DNA of 64,000 nt from Thermococcus sp. (GTDB lineage: Archaea; Methanobacteriota_B; Thermococci; Thermococcales; Thermococcaceae). Positions 36,715 through 45,533 of the stretch are shown here, one piece after another; position 1 is the stretch's first letter, and each line of letters begins with the position of its first letter. A program made the translations under genes and the position numbers. The notes beneath the pieces are model-generated. The model saw only the letters and a program-made list of their open reading frames with translations. It was not told the DNA's origin and ran no database searches. The DNA lies in the NCBI RefSeq assembly GCF_027023865.1, contig NZ_JALVUC010000025.1:171311-235310 (forward strand), read 5' to 3'.

Positions 36715-38921
36715 TGGGACTTGTTGAGGATCTGCTGGGCAATAAGTATCTTATAACCCCTCCCGCTTACTACCTCCTGGCTGACCATTACATGGAAGCC
36801 TTCACGCTCGCGGAGCTTGTTAAGTTCGCCAAATCTCGGGGCACCTTTGTCATTGACTCCTCCATAGCCAGCGATTTTCTTCGTGAGAAGGGCATTTTTT
36901 CCAGTGCACCACTGGAGACTCCACCCGAAGAGATCCATGAGGAATCAGAAATATTTGGGGGCAATGAGGTTTCTCTTTCTGGGGATAATGGGTCTGAACT
37001 TACTGCTTCCGTAGAAACATCTGGTTATGATATAGTTCCTGCCGAAAGCTTGGATGAAAATCCCGATCTTGAACGCACCCCCCAGACATCCATTTCCACT
37101 GGAGAACCTCCTGAAACGGCCGTTGAATCTGTCTCTTCTATGGAATTAAAGCCTGAAAAGACCGCATTTTCAGAGGGGGAGAGTTTTGTTTCCACTGGAA
37201 CTACCGATACCAAGGGGGGGTTAAATGTTCCCGCTGACCTGGGGGAGACAGTCCGGAACCCATCAAAGGCTGAATCTGATGAGATCCTTCCACTGGAAAG
37301 CGGATCTTCCCTCCGGACTTCCGCCGCGGAGTCATCGGAAGCATCAGCCAGTGAGTCCTCCGCACTTCCCGTTGATGGTTTCTCCGAGGTTCCCTCTGGG
37401 ACTTCTCTCAACGGCGATTACTCTAATGGCTATTCGAATGGAAACGGCTATGCCGACTCAGAAGAGTACTACGAGGAGAACGGTGAGGTGAAGCCCAAGA
37501 TAGTCTACGGCGACTACGGCGTTCCGATTGCTTACGTTGAGGAAGTACCAGAAGGCGAGAAGAGCTACTCCGTTTACCGTGACCTCATCATAACCCCCAA
37601 AGAGGGCTTCCACTACCGCGCGAAGGAGATACCCGACGACTGGGAGATGGTCTTTGATGTCAAGAACGTCAAGTTCGAGGCCCCCAAGGTGAAGAATGCG
37701 GCCAGCAAGGAGGGTGAGATAATAATTAAATCTTACACCGACTACTTCAAGAGCAGGCTGAGAAAGATGCGCAGGATCCTCCGCGAGAACCCTGAACTCG
37801 GGAGCGTCATCGACATCGGAAAGCTCGGCTACGTTGGGGGGGATGAAGAGGTTACGATAATCGGGCTGATCAACAGCAAGCGAGAGACCGCTAAGGGCTA
37901 CATGTTCGAGGTCGAGGACAACACCGGACTCATCAAGGTCTTCATAAACCGCAACAACGAGGAGAGCAAGAAGTTCTTCCAGATAATGCCTGACTCTGTG
38001 ATAGGCTTCCGTGGCCACTACTCTGGCAGGAACATCTTCTTCGCCAACAAGATCTTCCTCCCCGACGTTCCGAGGTACAAGCGTGAGAAGCCGCCCCTGG
38101 AGGAGAAGGTCTATGCGGTCCTGCTGAGCGACATCCACGTCGGTTCCAACAAATTCTGTGAGAGGGCATTCGAGAAGTTCTTGGAGTGGCTCAACGGTGA
38201 GGTCAATAACCGGAAAGAGGAGGAACTTGTGAGCAGGATCAAGTACATGATACTCGCAGGAGACGTTGTCGACGGCGTCGGCATCTACCCTGGCCAATAC
38301 AACGAGCTTGAGATCCCTGACATCTTCGACCAGTATGAGGCCCTTTACAACCTCCTGCGGAACGTTCCCGAGCACATAACCATGTTCATCGGCCCAGGAA
38401 ATCATGACGCTGCAAGGACGGCCCTTCCGCAGCCGGGCTTTTACGAGGAGTACGCTAGACCCCTCTTCAAGCTCAAGAACGCGGTGATGATAAGCAACCC
38501 CGCCGTTGTGAGGCTCCACGGGAGGGACTTTCTCATCTTCCACGGCAGGGGAATCGAGGATGTCGTCAATGTGATCCCAAACCGGAGCCATCACAGGCCG
38601 GCAGAGGCTTCCGTTGACCTTTTGAAGCTCCGCCACCTTGCCCCGACATTCGGCGAGAAGGTTCCCATCGCCCCCGATCCTGAGGATACACTGGTCATAG
38701 AGTCCGTCCCGGATCTCTTCCAGACGGGCCATGTTCACGTTATGGAGTACAAGATCTACAACGGAGTCTTCGTGATAAACGCGGGCACCTGGCAGGCCCA
38801 GACCGAGTTCCAGAAGATGGTGAACATCGTCCCGACTCCGGCGCGCGTGCCGATAATAGACGTCGAAACCGCCCGTCTTAGGGCAGTTGTAAGCTTCGAC
38901 CGCTTCTGTGAGGGTGTGTGA
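36714..38921 (+). CDS. polB: DNA polymerase D small subunit DP1 (3'-5' exonuclease)
   Basis: The 735-residue protein has a small N-terminal helical domain (residues 1-60), a Ser/Glu/Pro/Thr-rich disordered linker (~63-245), an OB fold (~330-440) and a calcineurin-like phosphodiesterase domain with LLSDIHVGSNKF, LAGDVVDGVG, GPGNHDAAR, FHGRGIEDVV and TGHVHVMEY. These metal ligands are intact, as in active archaeal DP1 proofreading nuclease. It pairs with DP2, encoded next. The linker coding sequence contains several origin-recognition-like motifs (see repeats at 36899-37300). Confidence 0.96.
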   Translation: MGLVEDLLGNKYLITPPAYYLLADHYMEAFTLAELVKFAKSRGTFVIDSSIASDFLREKGIFSSAPLETPPEEIHEESEIFGGNEVSLSGDNGSELTASVETSGYDIVPAESLDENPDLERTPQTSISTGEPPETAVESVSSMELKPEKTAFSEGESFVSTGTTDTKGGLNVPADLGETVRNPSKAESDEILPLESGSSLRTSAAESSEASASESSALPVDGFSEVPSGTSLNGDYSNGYSNGNGYADSEEYYEENGEVKPKIVYGDYGVPIAYVEEVPEGEKSYSVYRDLIITPKEGFHYRAKEIPDDWEMVFDVKNVKFEAPKVKNAASKEGEIIIKSYTDYFKSRLRKMRRILRENPELGSVIDIGKLGYVGGDEEVTIIGLINSKRETAKGYMFEVEDNTGLIKVFINRNNEESKKFFQIMPDSVIGFRGHYSGRNIFFANKIFLPDVPRYKREKPPLEEKVYAVLLSDIHVGSNKFCERAFEKFLEWLNGEVNNRKEEELVSRIKYMILAGDVVDGVGIYPGQYNELEIPDIFDQYEALYNLLRNVPEHITMFIGPGNHDAARTALPQPGFYEEYARPLFKLKNAVMISNPAVVRLHGRDFLIFHGRGIEDVVNVIPNRSHHRPAEASVDLLKLRHLAPTFGEKVPIAPDPEDTLVIESVPDLFQTGHVHVMEYKIYNGVFVINAGTWQAQTEFQKMVNIVPTPARVPIIDVETARLRAVVSFDRFCEGV
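36899..36922. repeat. ORB-like half-sites in DP1 coding sequence
   Basis: TTCCAGTG and CCACTGGAGACTCC lie two bases apart in the linker-encoding part of DP1. Confidence 0.35.
37079..37104 (-). repeat. full ORB inside DP1 coding sequence
   Basis: On the minus strand CTCCAGTGGAAATGGATGTC is followed by TGGGGGG. Compared with the oriC box at 33950-33976 it differs at only about three positions, so it carries both core and G-run. Confidence 0.6.
37188..37220 (+). repeat. full ORB inside DP1 coding sequence
   Basis: GTTTCCACTGGAACTACCGA continues into TACCAAGGGGGG. The core and G-run match the oriC box at 34228-34256 in layout. Confidence 0.6.
37287..37300. repeat. ORB core inside DP1 coding sequence
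   Basis: CTTCCACTGGAAAG is a perfect palindrome apart from the centre; no G-run follows. Confidence 0.45.
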
Positions 38922-38922
38922 A

Positions 38923-41900
38923 ATGTCTGAGGAACTGTATTCTCCGGAGATGAAGGCCTACTTCGAGTCACTTCAACGCGAGATAGACCGGGCCTACGAG
39001 ATAGCGAGAAAGGCCCGCGCCCAGGGCAAGGACCCCAGCTTAGAGGTAGAGGTTCCTCAAGCCACAGATATGGCCGGCCGTGTTGAGAGCCTCGTCGGGC
39101 CCAAGGGCGTTGCTCCCCGTATAAGGGAGCTTGTCAAGGAGTACGGCAAGGAGATTGCTTCTCTCAAGATAGTTGACGAAATAATAGACGGGAAGTTCGG
39201 TGACCTCGGGAGCAAGGAGCGTTATGCGGAACAGGCCGTTAGAACCGCCCTGGCGATCCTTACAGAGGGAATCGTTTCCGCCCCGCTTGAGGGGATAGCG
39301 GATGTTAAAATAAAGCGCAACACTTGGGCAGATAACAGTGAATATTTGGCCCTCTACTACGCCGGGCCGATAAGAAGCTCCGGCGGAACCGCTCAGGCAT
39401 TGAGCGTCCTTGTCGGAGATTACGTCCGCAAAAAGCTCGGTCTTAACCGCTTCAAGCCTAGCGAGGAGCATATAGAAAGGATGGTTGAGGAGGTTGACCT
39501 CTATCACCGCGCGGTTACGAGACTGCAGTATCATCCGGAGGTTGATGAAGTTAGTCTTGCCATGAAGAACATCCCCATCGAGATAACCGGGGAAGAGACC
39601 GACAAGGTGGAAGTGAGTCACAGGGACGTTCCCGGCGTTGAGACGAACCACATCCGTGGCGGTGCAATCCTGGTCATGGCGGAGGGCGTCCTCCAGAAGG
39701 CGAAGAAGCTCATCAAGTACATCGATAAAATGGGCATTGACGGCTGGGACTGGATAAAGGAGTTTGTTGATGCCAAGGAGAAGGGTAAATCCGCCGAGGA
39801 GAAACCATTGACTGATTCCAAGACCAAAAAGGCCGAAAAAGACGAGGTCAAGGAGAAAGTTGAGAAGGGTTTCTACTATGAGATTTACGAGAAGTTCAGG
39901 GCCAATATTGCGCCTAATAAAAAGTATATAAAAGAGATAATCGGTGGCAGGCCCCTCTTCGCCGAACCTTCAGCCAACGGCGGCTTCCGTTTGCGTTACG
40001 GCCGTTCCCGCGTTAGCGGTTTCGCGACGTGGAGTGTCAACCCCGCAACCATGCTGATTTTAGATGAGTTCATAGCCATCGGAACGCAGATGAAGACTGA
40101 GAGACCCGGAAAAGGCTGCATCACAACGCCGGTAACCACGGTTGAAGGGCCGGTAGTTAAGCTCAAGAACGACTCTGTAATTAAGGTGGATGACTACGAG
40201 ACTGCCCTGCGGGTGAAGAATGAGCTTGACGAGATTCTCTACGTTGGGGACGCGCTGGTTAACTTCGGCGACTTCGTCGAGAACAACCAGACGCTATCGC
40301 CTGCGAACTACGCTGAGGAATGGTGGATCCAGGAGCTTCTCAAAGCGATAGCCGACACCTACGAGGTCGAGCTTGAACCCTTCGCAGAGAACCCTCGCGA
40401 GGCCGTTGAGGAAGCGGCAGAATACATCGAGGCCGACCCGGAGTTCCTCTGGAAGCTCCTCCGCGACCCCCTGCGCGTCAGGCCGGATGTTGAGATGGCC
40501 ATACATCTCTCAAAGGTTTTGGAGATTCCGTTTCACCCCTACTACACTCTCTACTGGAATACCCTTCAACCAGAAGAAGTTGAGGAACTCCAGAGGACTC
40601 TGGCGAACGCTCAAATCGAGTGGGACGAGTTCAGGAAGAACAAGTTCGCGAGAAAGGTTGTCCTCGACAGCGATCCCAAAATCAAGCGCTACCTTGAACT
40701 CCTGGGCCTTCCCCACAGACTCGAGCGGACCGAAAACAGGAGGAAGGCCATCGTAATCGACTACCCCTGGGCCTCGGCCCTCCTCACGCCGCTTGGCAAC
40801 CTCGAATGGGAGTTCAAGGCCAAGCCTTTCCACACCGTCATCGACATAATCAACGAGAACAACCGGATAAAGCTTAGGGATAAGGGGATAAGCTGGATTG
40901 GGGCAAGAATGGGGAGGCCTGAGAAGGCCAAAGAGAGGAAAATGAAGCCTCCTGTTCAGGTTCTCTTCCCCATCGGCTTGGCTGGAGGTTCGAGTAGAGA
41001 CATAAAGAAGGTCGCCGAGGCAGGAAAGGTTTCGAGCGTTGAGATAGCCTTCTTCAAGTGTCCCAACTGTGGTCACGTCGGACCGGAGCACCTCTGCCCG
41101 CGCTGTGGAACGAGGAAGGAACTCCTCTGGCACTGTCCCAGGTGTAACGTTGACTACACGGAGAGCGAGGCCAAAAATTTCGACTTCCGCTGTCCCAAAT
41201 GTGGTGTTGAACTTTCTCCCTACGTCAGGAGGACGATAAAGCCCTCAGAACTTCTCAAGCAAGCGATGGAGAACGTTAAAGTCTACGGCATCGACAGGCT
41301 CAAAGGAGTCATGGGTATGACCTCCGGCTACAAAATGGCCGAGCCTCTGGAAAAGGGCCTCCTCAGAGTGAAGAACGACGTTTACGTCTTCAAAGACGGT
41401 ACGATCCGCTTTGATGCCACCGATGCCCCGATAACACACTTCAAGCCGAGGGAGATAGGCACGAGCGTTGAAAAGCTCCGCGAACTTGGCTACACCCACG
41501 ACTTTGAGGGCAAGCCCCTTGAGAGGGACGATCAGATACTGGAACTCAAAGTTCAGGATGTAATCCTCCCCCATGAGGCCGGCCGTTACCTCCTTAAGGT
41601 GGCGCACTTCATAGACGACCTCCTTGAGAAGTTCTATGGTCTCCCGCGTTTCTACAACGCGGAGAATATGGAAGATCTGGTCGGTCACCTCGTGATAGGC
41701 CTTGCCCCGCACACCTCTGCCGGAATCATCGGCAGGATAATAGGCTTCTCCGACGTTCTTGTAAGCTACGCGCACCCGTATTATCATGCGGCAAAGAGGA
41801 GAAACTGCGACGGAGATGAGGACAGTGTGATGTTACTTATGGATGCACTTTTAAACTTTTCTCGTTACTATTTGCCCGAAAAGCGCGGCGGCAAGATGGA

Positions 41901-42861
41901 CGCGCCCCTGGTCGTTACCACGAGGTTGGACCCGCGCGAGGTCGATAGTGAGGTCCACAACATGGATGTCGTCCGGTACTACCCCCTCGAATTCTACGCG
42001 GCAACCTACGAGCTGAAGTCGCCGAAGTCGATAAAGTTCATCGAGCGCGTCGAGGACAGGCTCGGCAAGCCAGAGATGTACGAGGGCATAAAGTTCACCC
42101 ACGATACCGACGATATCGGTCTCGGCCCGAAGATGAGCCTGTACAAGCAGCTCGGTGATATGGTGGAGAAGGTTGAACGACAGCTGACCCTTGCCGAGCG
42201 CATCCGCGCAGTGGACGAGAACCACGTTGCTGAAACCATCATTAACTCTCATCTCGTTCCTGATCTGAGGGGTAACCTCAGGAGCTTCACAAGGCAGGAG
42301 TTCCGGTGTGTGAAGTGCAACACCAAGTACAGGAGGCCTCCCCTCGGGGGAAAGTGCCCCAAGTGCGGCGGCAAAATCGTTCTGACGGTCAGCAAGGGCG
42401 CCATCGAGAAGTACCTGCCGACGGCCAAGATGCTTGTCACGAAGTACAACGTCCTCGACTACACGAGGCAGAGAATATGCATAACCGAGAAGGACATAAA
42501 GACACTCTTTGAGAACGTTCTTCCCGAGAGGCAGAGAACCCTGATGGGCTTTTCGGCCGATATCTGTGAGAAGATGGTGAAGGAGAGAACCGGCAAGTCC
42601 AACGGGAAGAACGGCTACCTCGACGAGCTGAAGGCCAACGGAAACGGAAAGAAGAACCGAGTGGAGAGAGCTAAGAAAACTCCTCCAAAAGAAGTCGGGA
42701 AGCCCAAACGCTCCGAGAAGAAGACAAAGCCCACTACTGGGCTTGAAAAGGCAGCCCTCAAAAGGTACCTTGCGGATGAAAAGGGAAAAGAGGAAGAGCG
42801 CAAGGCGAAGGACAAGAAGAAAAAGAAGGGTGTAAGCCTCGACGAGTTCTTCGGGGGATGA
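38923..42861 (+). CDS. polC: DNA polymerase D large subunit DP2 (catalytic), no intein
   Basis: The 1312-residue catalytic subunit starts at the ATG at 38923, one base after the DP1 stop. It has GPIRSSGGTAQALSVLVGDY, the catalytic aspartates in RRNCDGDEDSVMLLMDALL, zinc clusters (CPNCGHVGPEHLCPRCG; CPRCNVDYTES then CPKCG; CVKCNTKYRRPPLGGKCPKC) and a C-terminal PCNA-interaction motif in KKGVSLDEFFGG after a Lys-rich tail. Many relatives carry an intein at NCDGDED; here the site is uninterrupted. With DP1 it forms the archaeal replicative polymerase. Confidence 0.97.
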   Translation: MSEELYSPEMKAYFESLQREIDRAYEIARKARAQGKDPSLEVEVPQATDMAGRVESLVGPKGVAPRIRELVKEYGKEIASLKIVDEIIDGKFGDLGSKERYAEQAVRTALAILTEGIVSAPLEGIADVKIKRNTWADNSEYLALYYAGPIRSSGGTAQALSVLVGDYVRKKLGLNRFKPSEEHIERMVEEVDLYHRAVTRLQYHPEVDEVSLAMKNIPIEITGEETDKVEVSHRDVPGVETNHIRGGAILVMAEGVLQKAKKLIKYIDKMGIDGWDWIKEFVDAKEKGKSAEEKPLTDSKTKKAEKDEVKEKVEKGFYYEIYEKFRANIAPNKKYIKEIIGGRPLFAEPSANGGFRLRYGRSRVSGFATWSVNPATMLILDEFIAIGTQMKTERPGKGCITTPVTTVEGPVVKLKNDSVIKVDDYETALRVKNELDEILYVGDALVNFGDFVENNQTLSPANYAEEWWIQELLKAIADTYEVELEPFAENPREAVEEAAEYIEADPEFLWKLLRDPLRVRPDVEMAIHLSKVLEIPFHPYYTLYWNTLQPEEVEELQRTLANAQIEWDEFRKNKFARKVVLDSDPKIKRYLELLGLPHRLERTENRRKAIVIDYPWASALLTPLGNLEWEFKAKPFHTVIDIINENNRIKLRDKGISWIGARMGRPEKAKERKMKPPVQVLFPIGLAGGSSRDIKKVAEAGKVSSVEIAFFKCPNCGHVGPEHLCPRCGTRKELLWHCPRCNVDYTESEAKNFDFRCPKCGVELSPYVRRTIKPSELLKQAMENVKVYGIDRLKGVMGMTSGYKMAEPLEKGLLRVKNDVYVFKDGTIRFDATDAPITHFKPREIGTSVEKLRELGYTHDFEGKPLERDDQILELKVQDVILPHEAGRYLLKVAHFIDDLLEKFYGLPRFYNAENMEDLVGHLVIGLAPHTSAGIIGRIIGFSDVLVSYAHPYYHAAKRRNCDGDEDSVMLLMDALLNFSRYYLPEKRGGKMDAPLVVTTRLDPREVDSEVHNMDVVRYYPLEFYAATYELKSPKSIKFIERVEDRLGKPEMYEGIKFTHDTDDIGLGPKMSLYKQLGDMVEKVERQLTLAERIRAVDENHVAETIINSHLVPDLRGNLRSFTRQEFRCVKCNTKYRRPPLGGKCPKCGGKIVLTVSKGAIEKYLPTAKMLVTKYNVLDYTRQRICITEKDIKTLFENVLPERQRTLMGFSADICEKMVKERTGKSNGKNGYLDELKANGNGKKNRVERAKKTPPKEVGKPKRSEKKTKPTTGLEKAALKRYLADEKGKEEERKAKDKKKKKGVSLDEFFGG

Positions 42862-42956
42862 GTTTTTCAGAACCTTCCAGAGAGTCCTTGGGGAGGTCGC
42901 CCCCGTTTGCACTTTTATCCCTGTAATATCTCGGGCGGTAACTCTTGATTTGGGAA

Positions 42957-43436
42957 TCAGATGGGTGGTGGTAATAAGAAAAACAACAGAACGGCGATTA
43001 AAAGTGCTACCACCACTGGTCGCGTTGTGGACTTATTTTCTTTAAACAGCTTACCCAGCGTATAGTATGAGAGGAACCATGCTGTGAGCAGGGATATTTG
43101 CTCCACGAGTATCCTGACCTGTAGAATTTGGGGGGCCATCCAATTTACAGTCCTCAACAGCAGGGATAAAATTCCCCACCCGGATAACGGCAGGAAATAG
43201 TCGAAAGCGTCCAGCGAGGGCTTCTTTTGAAATAAAACGCACATAATCCCCACAGAAATTCCCATCATAATCAATGCTCTGACGGTGTATCCGATACTTG
43301 CTGTGAGGAATACAATCAAGAATCCGTAGATACCCGCCAAGCTACCTATCATTGAGAGGGTTATTATCTGAGGCAGATAAAACGTCCACCCATAAACTGA
43401 AATTTTAAGAAGTTTCACGGGTGTTTCTGCCTTCAT
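42957..43436 (-). CDS. small multi-span membrane protein, third gene of the 43-44.5 kb trio
   Basis: About 159 residues with five membrane segments (YLPQIITLSMIGSLAGIYGF, LIVFLTASIGY, ALIMMGISVGIMCVLF, LLTAWFLSYYTLG, VVVALLIAVLLFFLL). The ATG at 43436 has GAGGTGCTGAGC upstream. It follows another small membrane protein by ten bases and a secreted protein further up, on one transcript. No family recognised. It may be an immunity or transport partner for the secreted protein (inference). Confidence 0.6.
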   Translation of the reverse strand: MKAETPVKLLKISVYGWTFYLPQIITLSMIGSLAGIYGFLIVFLTASIGYTVRALIMMGISVGIMCVLFQKKPSLDAFDYFLPLSGWGILSLLLRTVNWMAPQILQVRILVEQISLLTAWFLSYYTLGKLFKENKSTTRPVVVALLIAVLLFFLLPPPI

Positions 43437-43446
43437 GCTCAGCACC

Positions 43447-43788
43447 TCAATTCCCTGTGATCACTTGATTTATCCAGCTGAGTGCAATTGAAAGGGCAAC
43501 GATTCCCAAAAACGCTGGGAGGGATGTTTCATGGATCAGCAACAAAGTGCTTATGAAACCAAATAGCCCCGCGCTGATTACTCTAGCAAACGCCCGTTTT
43601 GAATTTCTACCTCTTTTCGGGTCTGTAAGTTCCCAGAAGTTGTGTATAAATGAACTAAAAGCCATGATACCTGCTAGGAAGATTGCCTCTTGAAATCCTG
43701 GCTCAGTAGTGTGGGTAATGTAGTATTTTGCAAAAAAATAGAAGAAGGTAGCCCCCAGGGCAGAAAGGATAATTTTGGTGGTTTTCAT
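43447..43788 (-). CDS. small multi-span membrane protein, second gene of the trio
   Basis: The 113-residue protein has four membrane segments (IILSALGATFFYFFAKYYI, AIFLAGIMAFSSFIHNF, AFARVISAGLFGFISTLLLI, AFLGIVALSIALSWI). It starts three bases after the stop of the secreted protein gene, so translation is coupled. No family recognised. Confidence 0.6.
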   Translation of the reverse strand: MKTTKIILSALGATFFYFFAKYYITHTTEPGFQEAIFLAGIMAFSSFIHNFWELTDPKRGRNSKRAFARVISAGLFGFISTLLLIHETSLPAFLGIVALSIALSWINQVITGN

Positions 43789-43791
43789 TCT

Positions 43792-44460
43792 TCACACCTC
43801 GTTAAATACTAGGACGTCGACATTGGCCCCTGATGCCAATGCGAATGCCACTATGCTAATGACGTTGCTCTTGGTAATCTGGCCGCTTAATAGGCCTTTT
43901 AGCGCTGTAAAGAGCTTTGGTTTTTCCCCATTTACGAGGGATGCCACCGGGCCACCAATAAGAACTTCTGGGCTCCCACCGACAGAGATCACTGCGTGGT
44001 GCCCCCTTCCTGCAGTGAATTTAACGGGAAGCTTTAGCTGGATCTTCCATACAAACCAACCGCTCTTCCTAAAATGATATGCTATTCCAACCTTTCCTTC
44101 GTACTTCATGCCTGATGCTTTGTTTGTGTATACTTTCATGCCATCTGGGAATGCTATCAAAGTGTCATAGCCAAAAACGGGGATTCTGTATACTGTCAGC
44201 TTGAAGTATCCTTCTGAACCATGTCTCACCTTCTGGTATACGAGCCATCTCTGGAGTTGGGGGAGGTATATTGGATACGTTGATGTGGAGATGACACCAT
44301 TACCTTCGAATCTGGTGTCTATCACCGAACCTGCACCAACACCGCCCTGTGGGGCCGGCTGGTTGTGTATAGGTGCTGCCGCCGCGCTTCCTGCCGTCAC
44401 TCCGATCATCAGCAGTCCCAATAGGACTGCGAACAATAACTTCAACTTCACGAGGTTCAC
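43792..44460 (-). CDS. secreted protein with hydrophobic C-terminus, first gene of the trio
   Basis: The 222-residue protein has a signal peptide (LLFAVLLGLLMIGVTAGSAA, cleavage near AAAP), a beta-rich middle part, and a C-terminal stretch of about 40 residues with SNVISIVAFALASGANVDVL, which could enter membranes. It has no C-terminal anchor of the usual kind and no cysteines that I can see. Together with the two small membrane proteins it resembles a bacteriocin-type operon in layout. A minus-strand TATA box is at 44501-44514. Function not recognised; antagonism is a hypothesis. Confidence 0.6.
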   Translation of the reverse strand: MNLVKLKLLFAVLLGLLMIGVTAGSAAAAPIHNQPAPQGGVGAGSVIDTRFEGNGVISTSTYPIYLPQLQRWLVYQKVRHGSEGYFKLTVYRIPVFGYDTLIAFPDGMKVYTNKASGMKYEGKVGIAYHFRKSGWFVWKIQLKLPVKFTAGRGHHAVISVGGSPEVLIGGPVASLVNGEKPKLFTALKGLLSGQITKSNVISIVAFALASGANVDVLVFNEV

Positions 44461-44500
44461 CTCTTTGAGGTTTTTGCATTATGCTCTAATCAACTTATCC

Positions 44501-44514
44501 TTATAAATTTTTCC
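44501..44514 (-). promoter_or_regulatory. BRE/TATA of the secreted-protein trio
   Basis: GGAAAAATTTATAA on the minus strand lies about 45 bases before the ATG at 44460, a textbook archaeal promoter. The rest of the 296-base spacer 44461-44756 is AT-rich with no gene. Confidence 0.65.
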
Positions 44515-44726
44515 TTTTACTTAGCGTAAAAATTCTTCCTTTTTTTTCGAGTATGAATTTATCCTAACTTAAATTTTCCACTTGGAATGAGTCAAAAGAA
44601 GCTCAAGTAAAAGAGTTGCATGATCATGTAATACTTCCTAAAAATCTCCTGTACTACTGATAAAGGGTGGGATAAAGAGGTTTGGAGATGTCTTGGGCCT
44701 TATTTTCCCTCCGATAAAGGGTTAGG

Positions 44727-44735
44727 TATTTATAG
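44727..44735 (+). promoter_or_regulatory. TATA box giving a near-leaderless transcript
   Basis: TATTTATAG is centred about 26 bases before the ATG at 44757, and no ribosome binding site is seen before that ATG. Confidence 0.5.
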
Positions 44736-44756
44736 TCCTTTGTGTTATTACCTTTG

Positions 44757-45443
44757 ATGTCCAGCCAGTTCAAATTAGTGCCTACCATCGCCTACCTGCG
44801 CGTTCAAAAGCAGGCCTTCATCGGCTACTCCATGCCCCTTGCTGGCTGGATAGGGGAATACATGGTGAACTACGGAAAACTCCCCAGACCGAACTTTCTC
44901 TCCAGGACCTTCGGCAAGCTGGGCTTTTCCTTAGCTGGAGAGGAGCGTGACGACCGCTATATAACCCAGTTCTTCACGAGGGGCGGGGTTTCGATAAGCG
45001 CGAGCTGGGATGTTGAGCGGGAGAGCCTCTTCCTCCAGATGATCCCACTCCGCTCAAAGCTCTCCCGAGGTCTTACGATAAGGGCAGAGAACATAGAGTT
45101 CTACGGCCAGTACGTTGTCTCGATTGAACCGACGAATAAGCTCCCACCGGGGGTCAGGGGCATAGGAATAAACGCCCTGGTTCTTGAGGATTTCTATCCG
45201 GTCGAGACGCCCTACTGGGGCATGCTCCATGAGGATTGGGAGACAGAGCTTAACCTGGTTGTCATGAAGGATGAGATCTACGACAAGTTGAAGCGCGAGG
45301 AGTATCGCTGTCCGGTCTGCTTCTCCCCGCTGAGTGAGGAAAACGGTGTTCTGAAGTGTCCCAACTGCGGCTTCACCTACGCCCCGGAGACGGACTTCGA
45401 GAGGGTCATGGAGACGTTTACTGTTGAGGAGTTCAGCTTTTGA
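44757..45443 (+). CDS. hypothetical protein with C-terminal zinc ribbon
   Basis: The 228-residue protein starts [20 protein letters not shown] and ends with a four-Cys zinc ribbon ([20 protein letters not shown]). The middle is beta-rich. There is no signal peptide; the spacing from the TATA box suggests a leaderless mRNA. No family recognised. It stands alone on the plus strand next to the broken EVE gene. Confidence 0.7.
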   Translation: MSSQFKLVPTIAYLRVQKQAFIGYSMPLAGWIGEYMVNYGKLPRPNFLSRTFGKLGFSLAGEERDDRYITQFFTRGGVSISASWDVERESLFLQMIPLRSKLSRGLTIRAENIEFYGQYVVSIEPTNKLPPGVRGIGINALVLEDFYPVETPYWGMLHEDWETELNLVVMKDEIYDKLKREEYRCPVCFSPLSEENGVLKCPNCGFTYAPETDFERVMETFTVEEFSF

Positions 45444-45485
45444 TACTCGCCTTTACAGGGTTCTGGTATCCGTTTTTGAGTATCT

Positions 45486-45533
45486 GACTCCTCTCCGCCG
45501 TGAAGGGCGAGGCTTTCAGAAGAAAAATGTAAG
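45486..45533 (-). mobile_element. solo end of an IS200/IS605-type element
   Basis: On the minus strand the segment runs CTTACATTTTTCTTCTGAAA, GCCTCGCCCTTCACGGCGGA and GAGGAGTCAG. The first part is identical to 24201-24221 and the second nearly identical to the end near 28512-28540. It truncates the EVE-like gene to its right. No transposase is present. Confidence 0.5.

Noticed and set aside
37458..38738. A long open frame of 426 codons on the minus strand opposite the DP1 gene.
   Set aside because: It is a shadow of a strongly conserved, GC-rich coding sequence; it has no ribosome binding site and its product shows no domain.
41780..41830. An expected intein in the DP2 CDGDED motif.
   Set aside because: The motif NCDGDEDSVMLL is continuous, so this strain has no intein there.
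41851..42912. A 353-codon minus-strand frame opposite DP2.
   Set aside because: The plus strand encodes conserved DP2 motifs, including the catalytic CDGDED region. The antisense frame has composition typical of a shadow.
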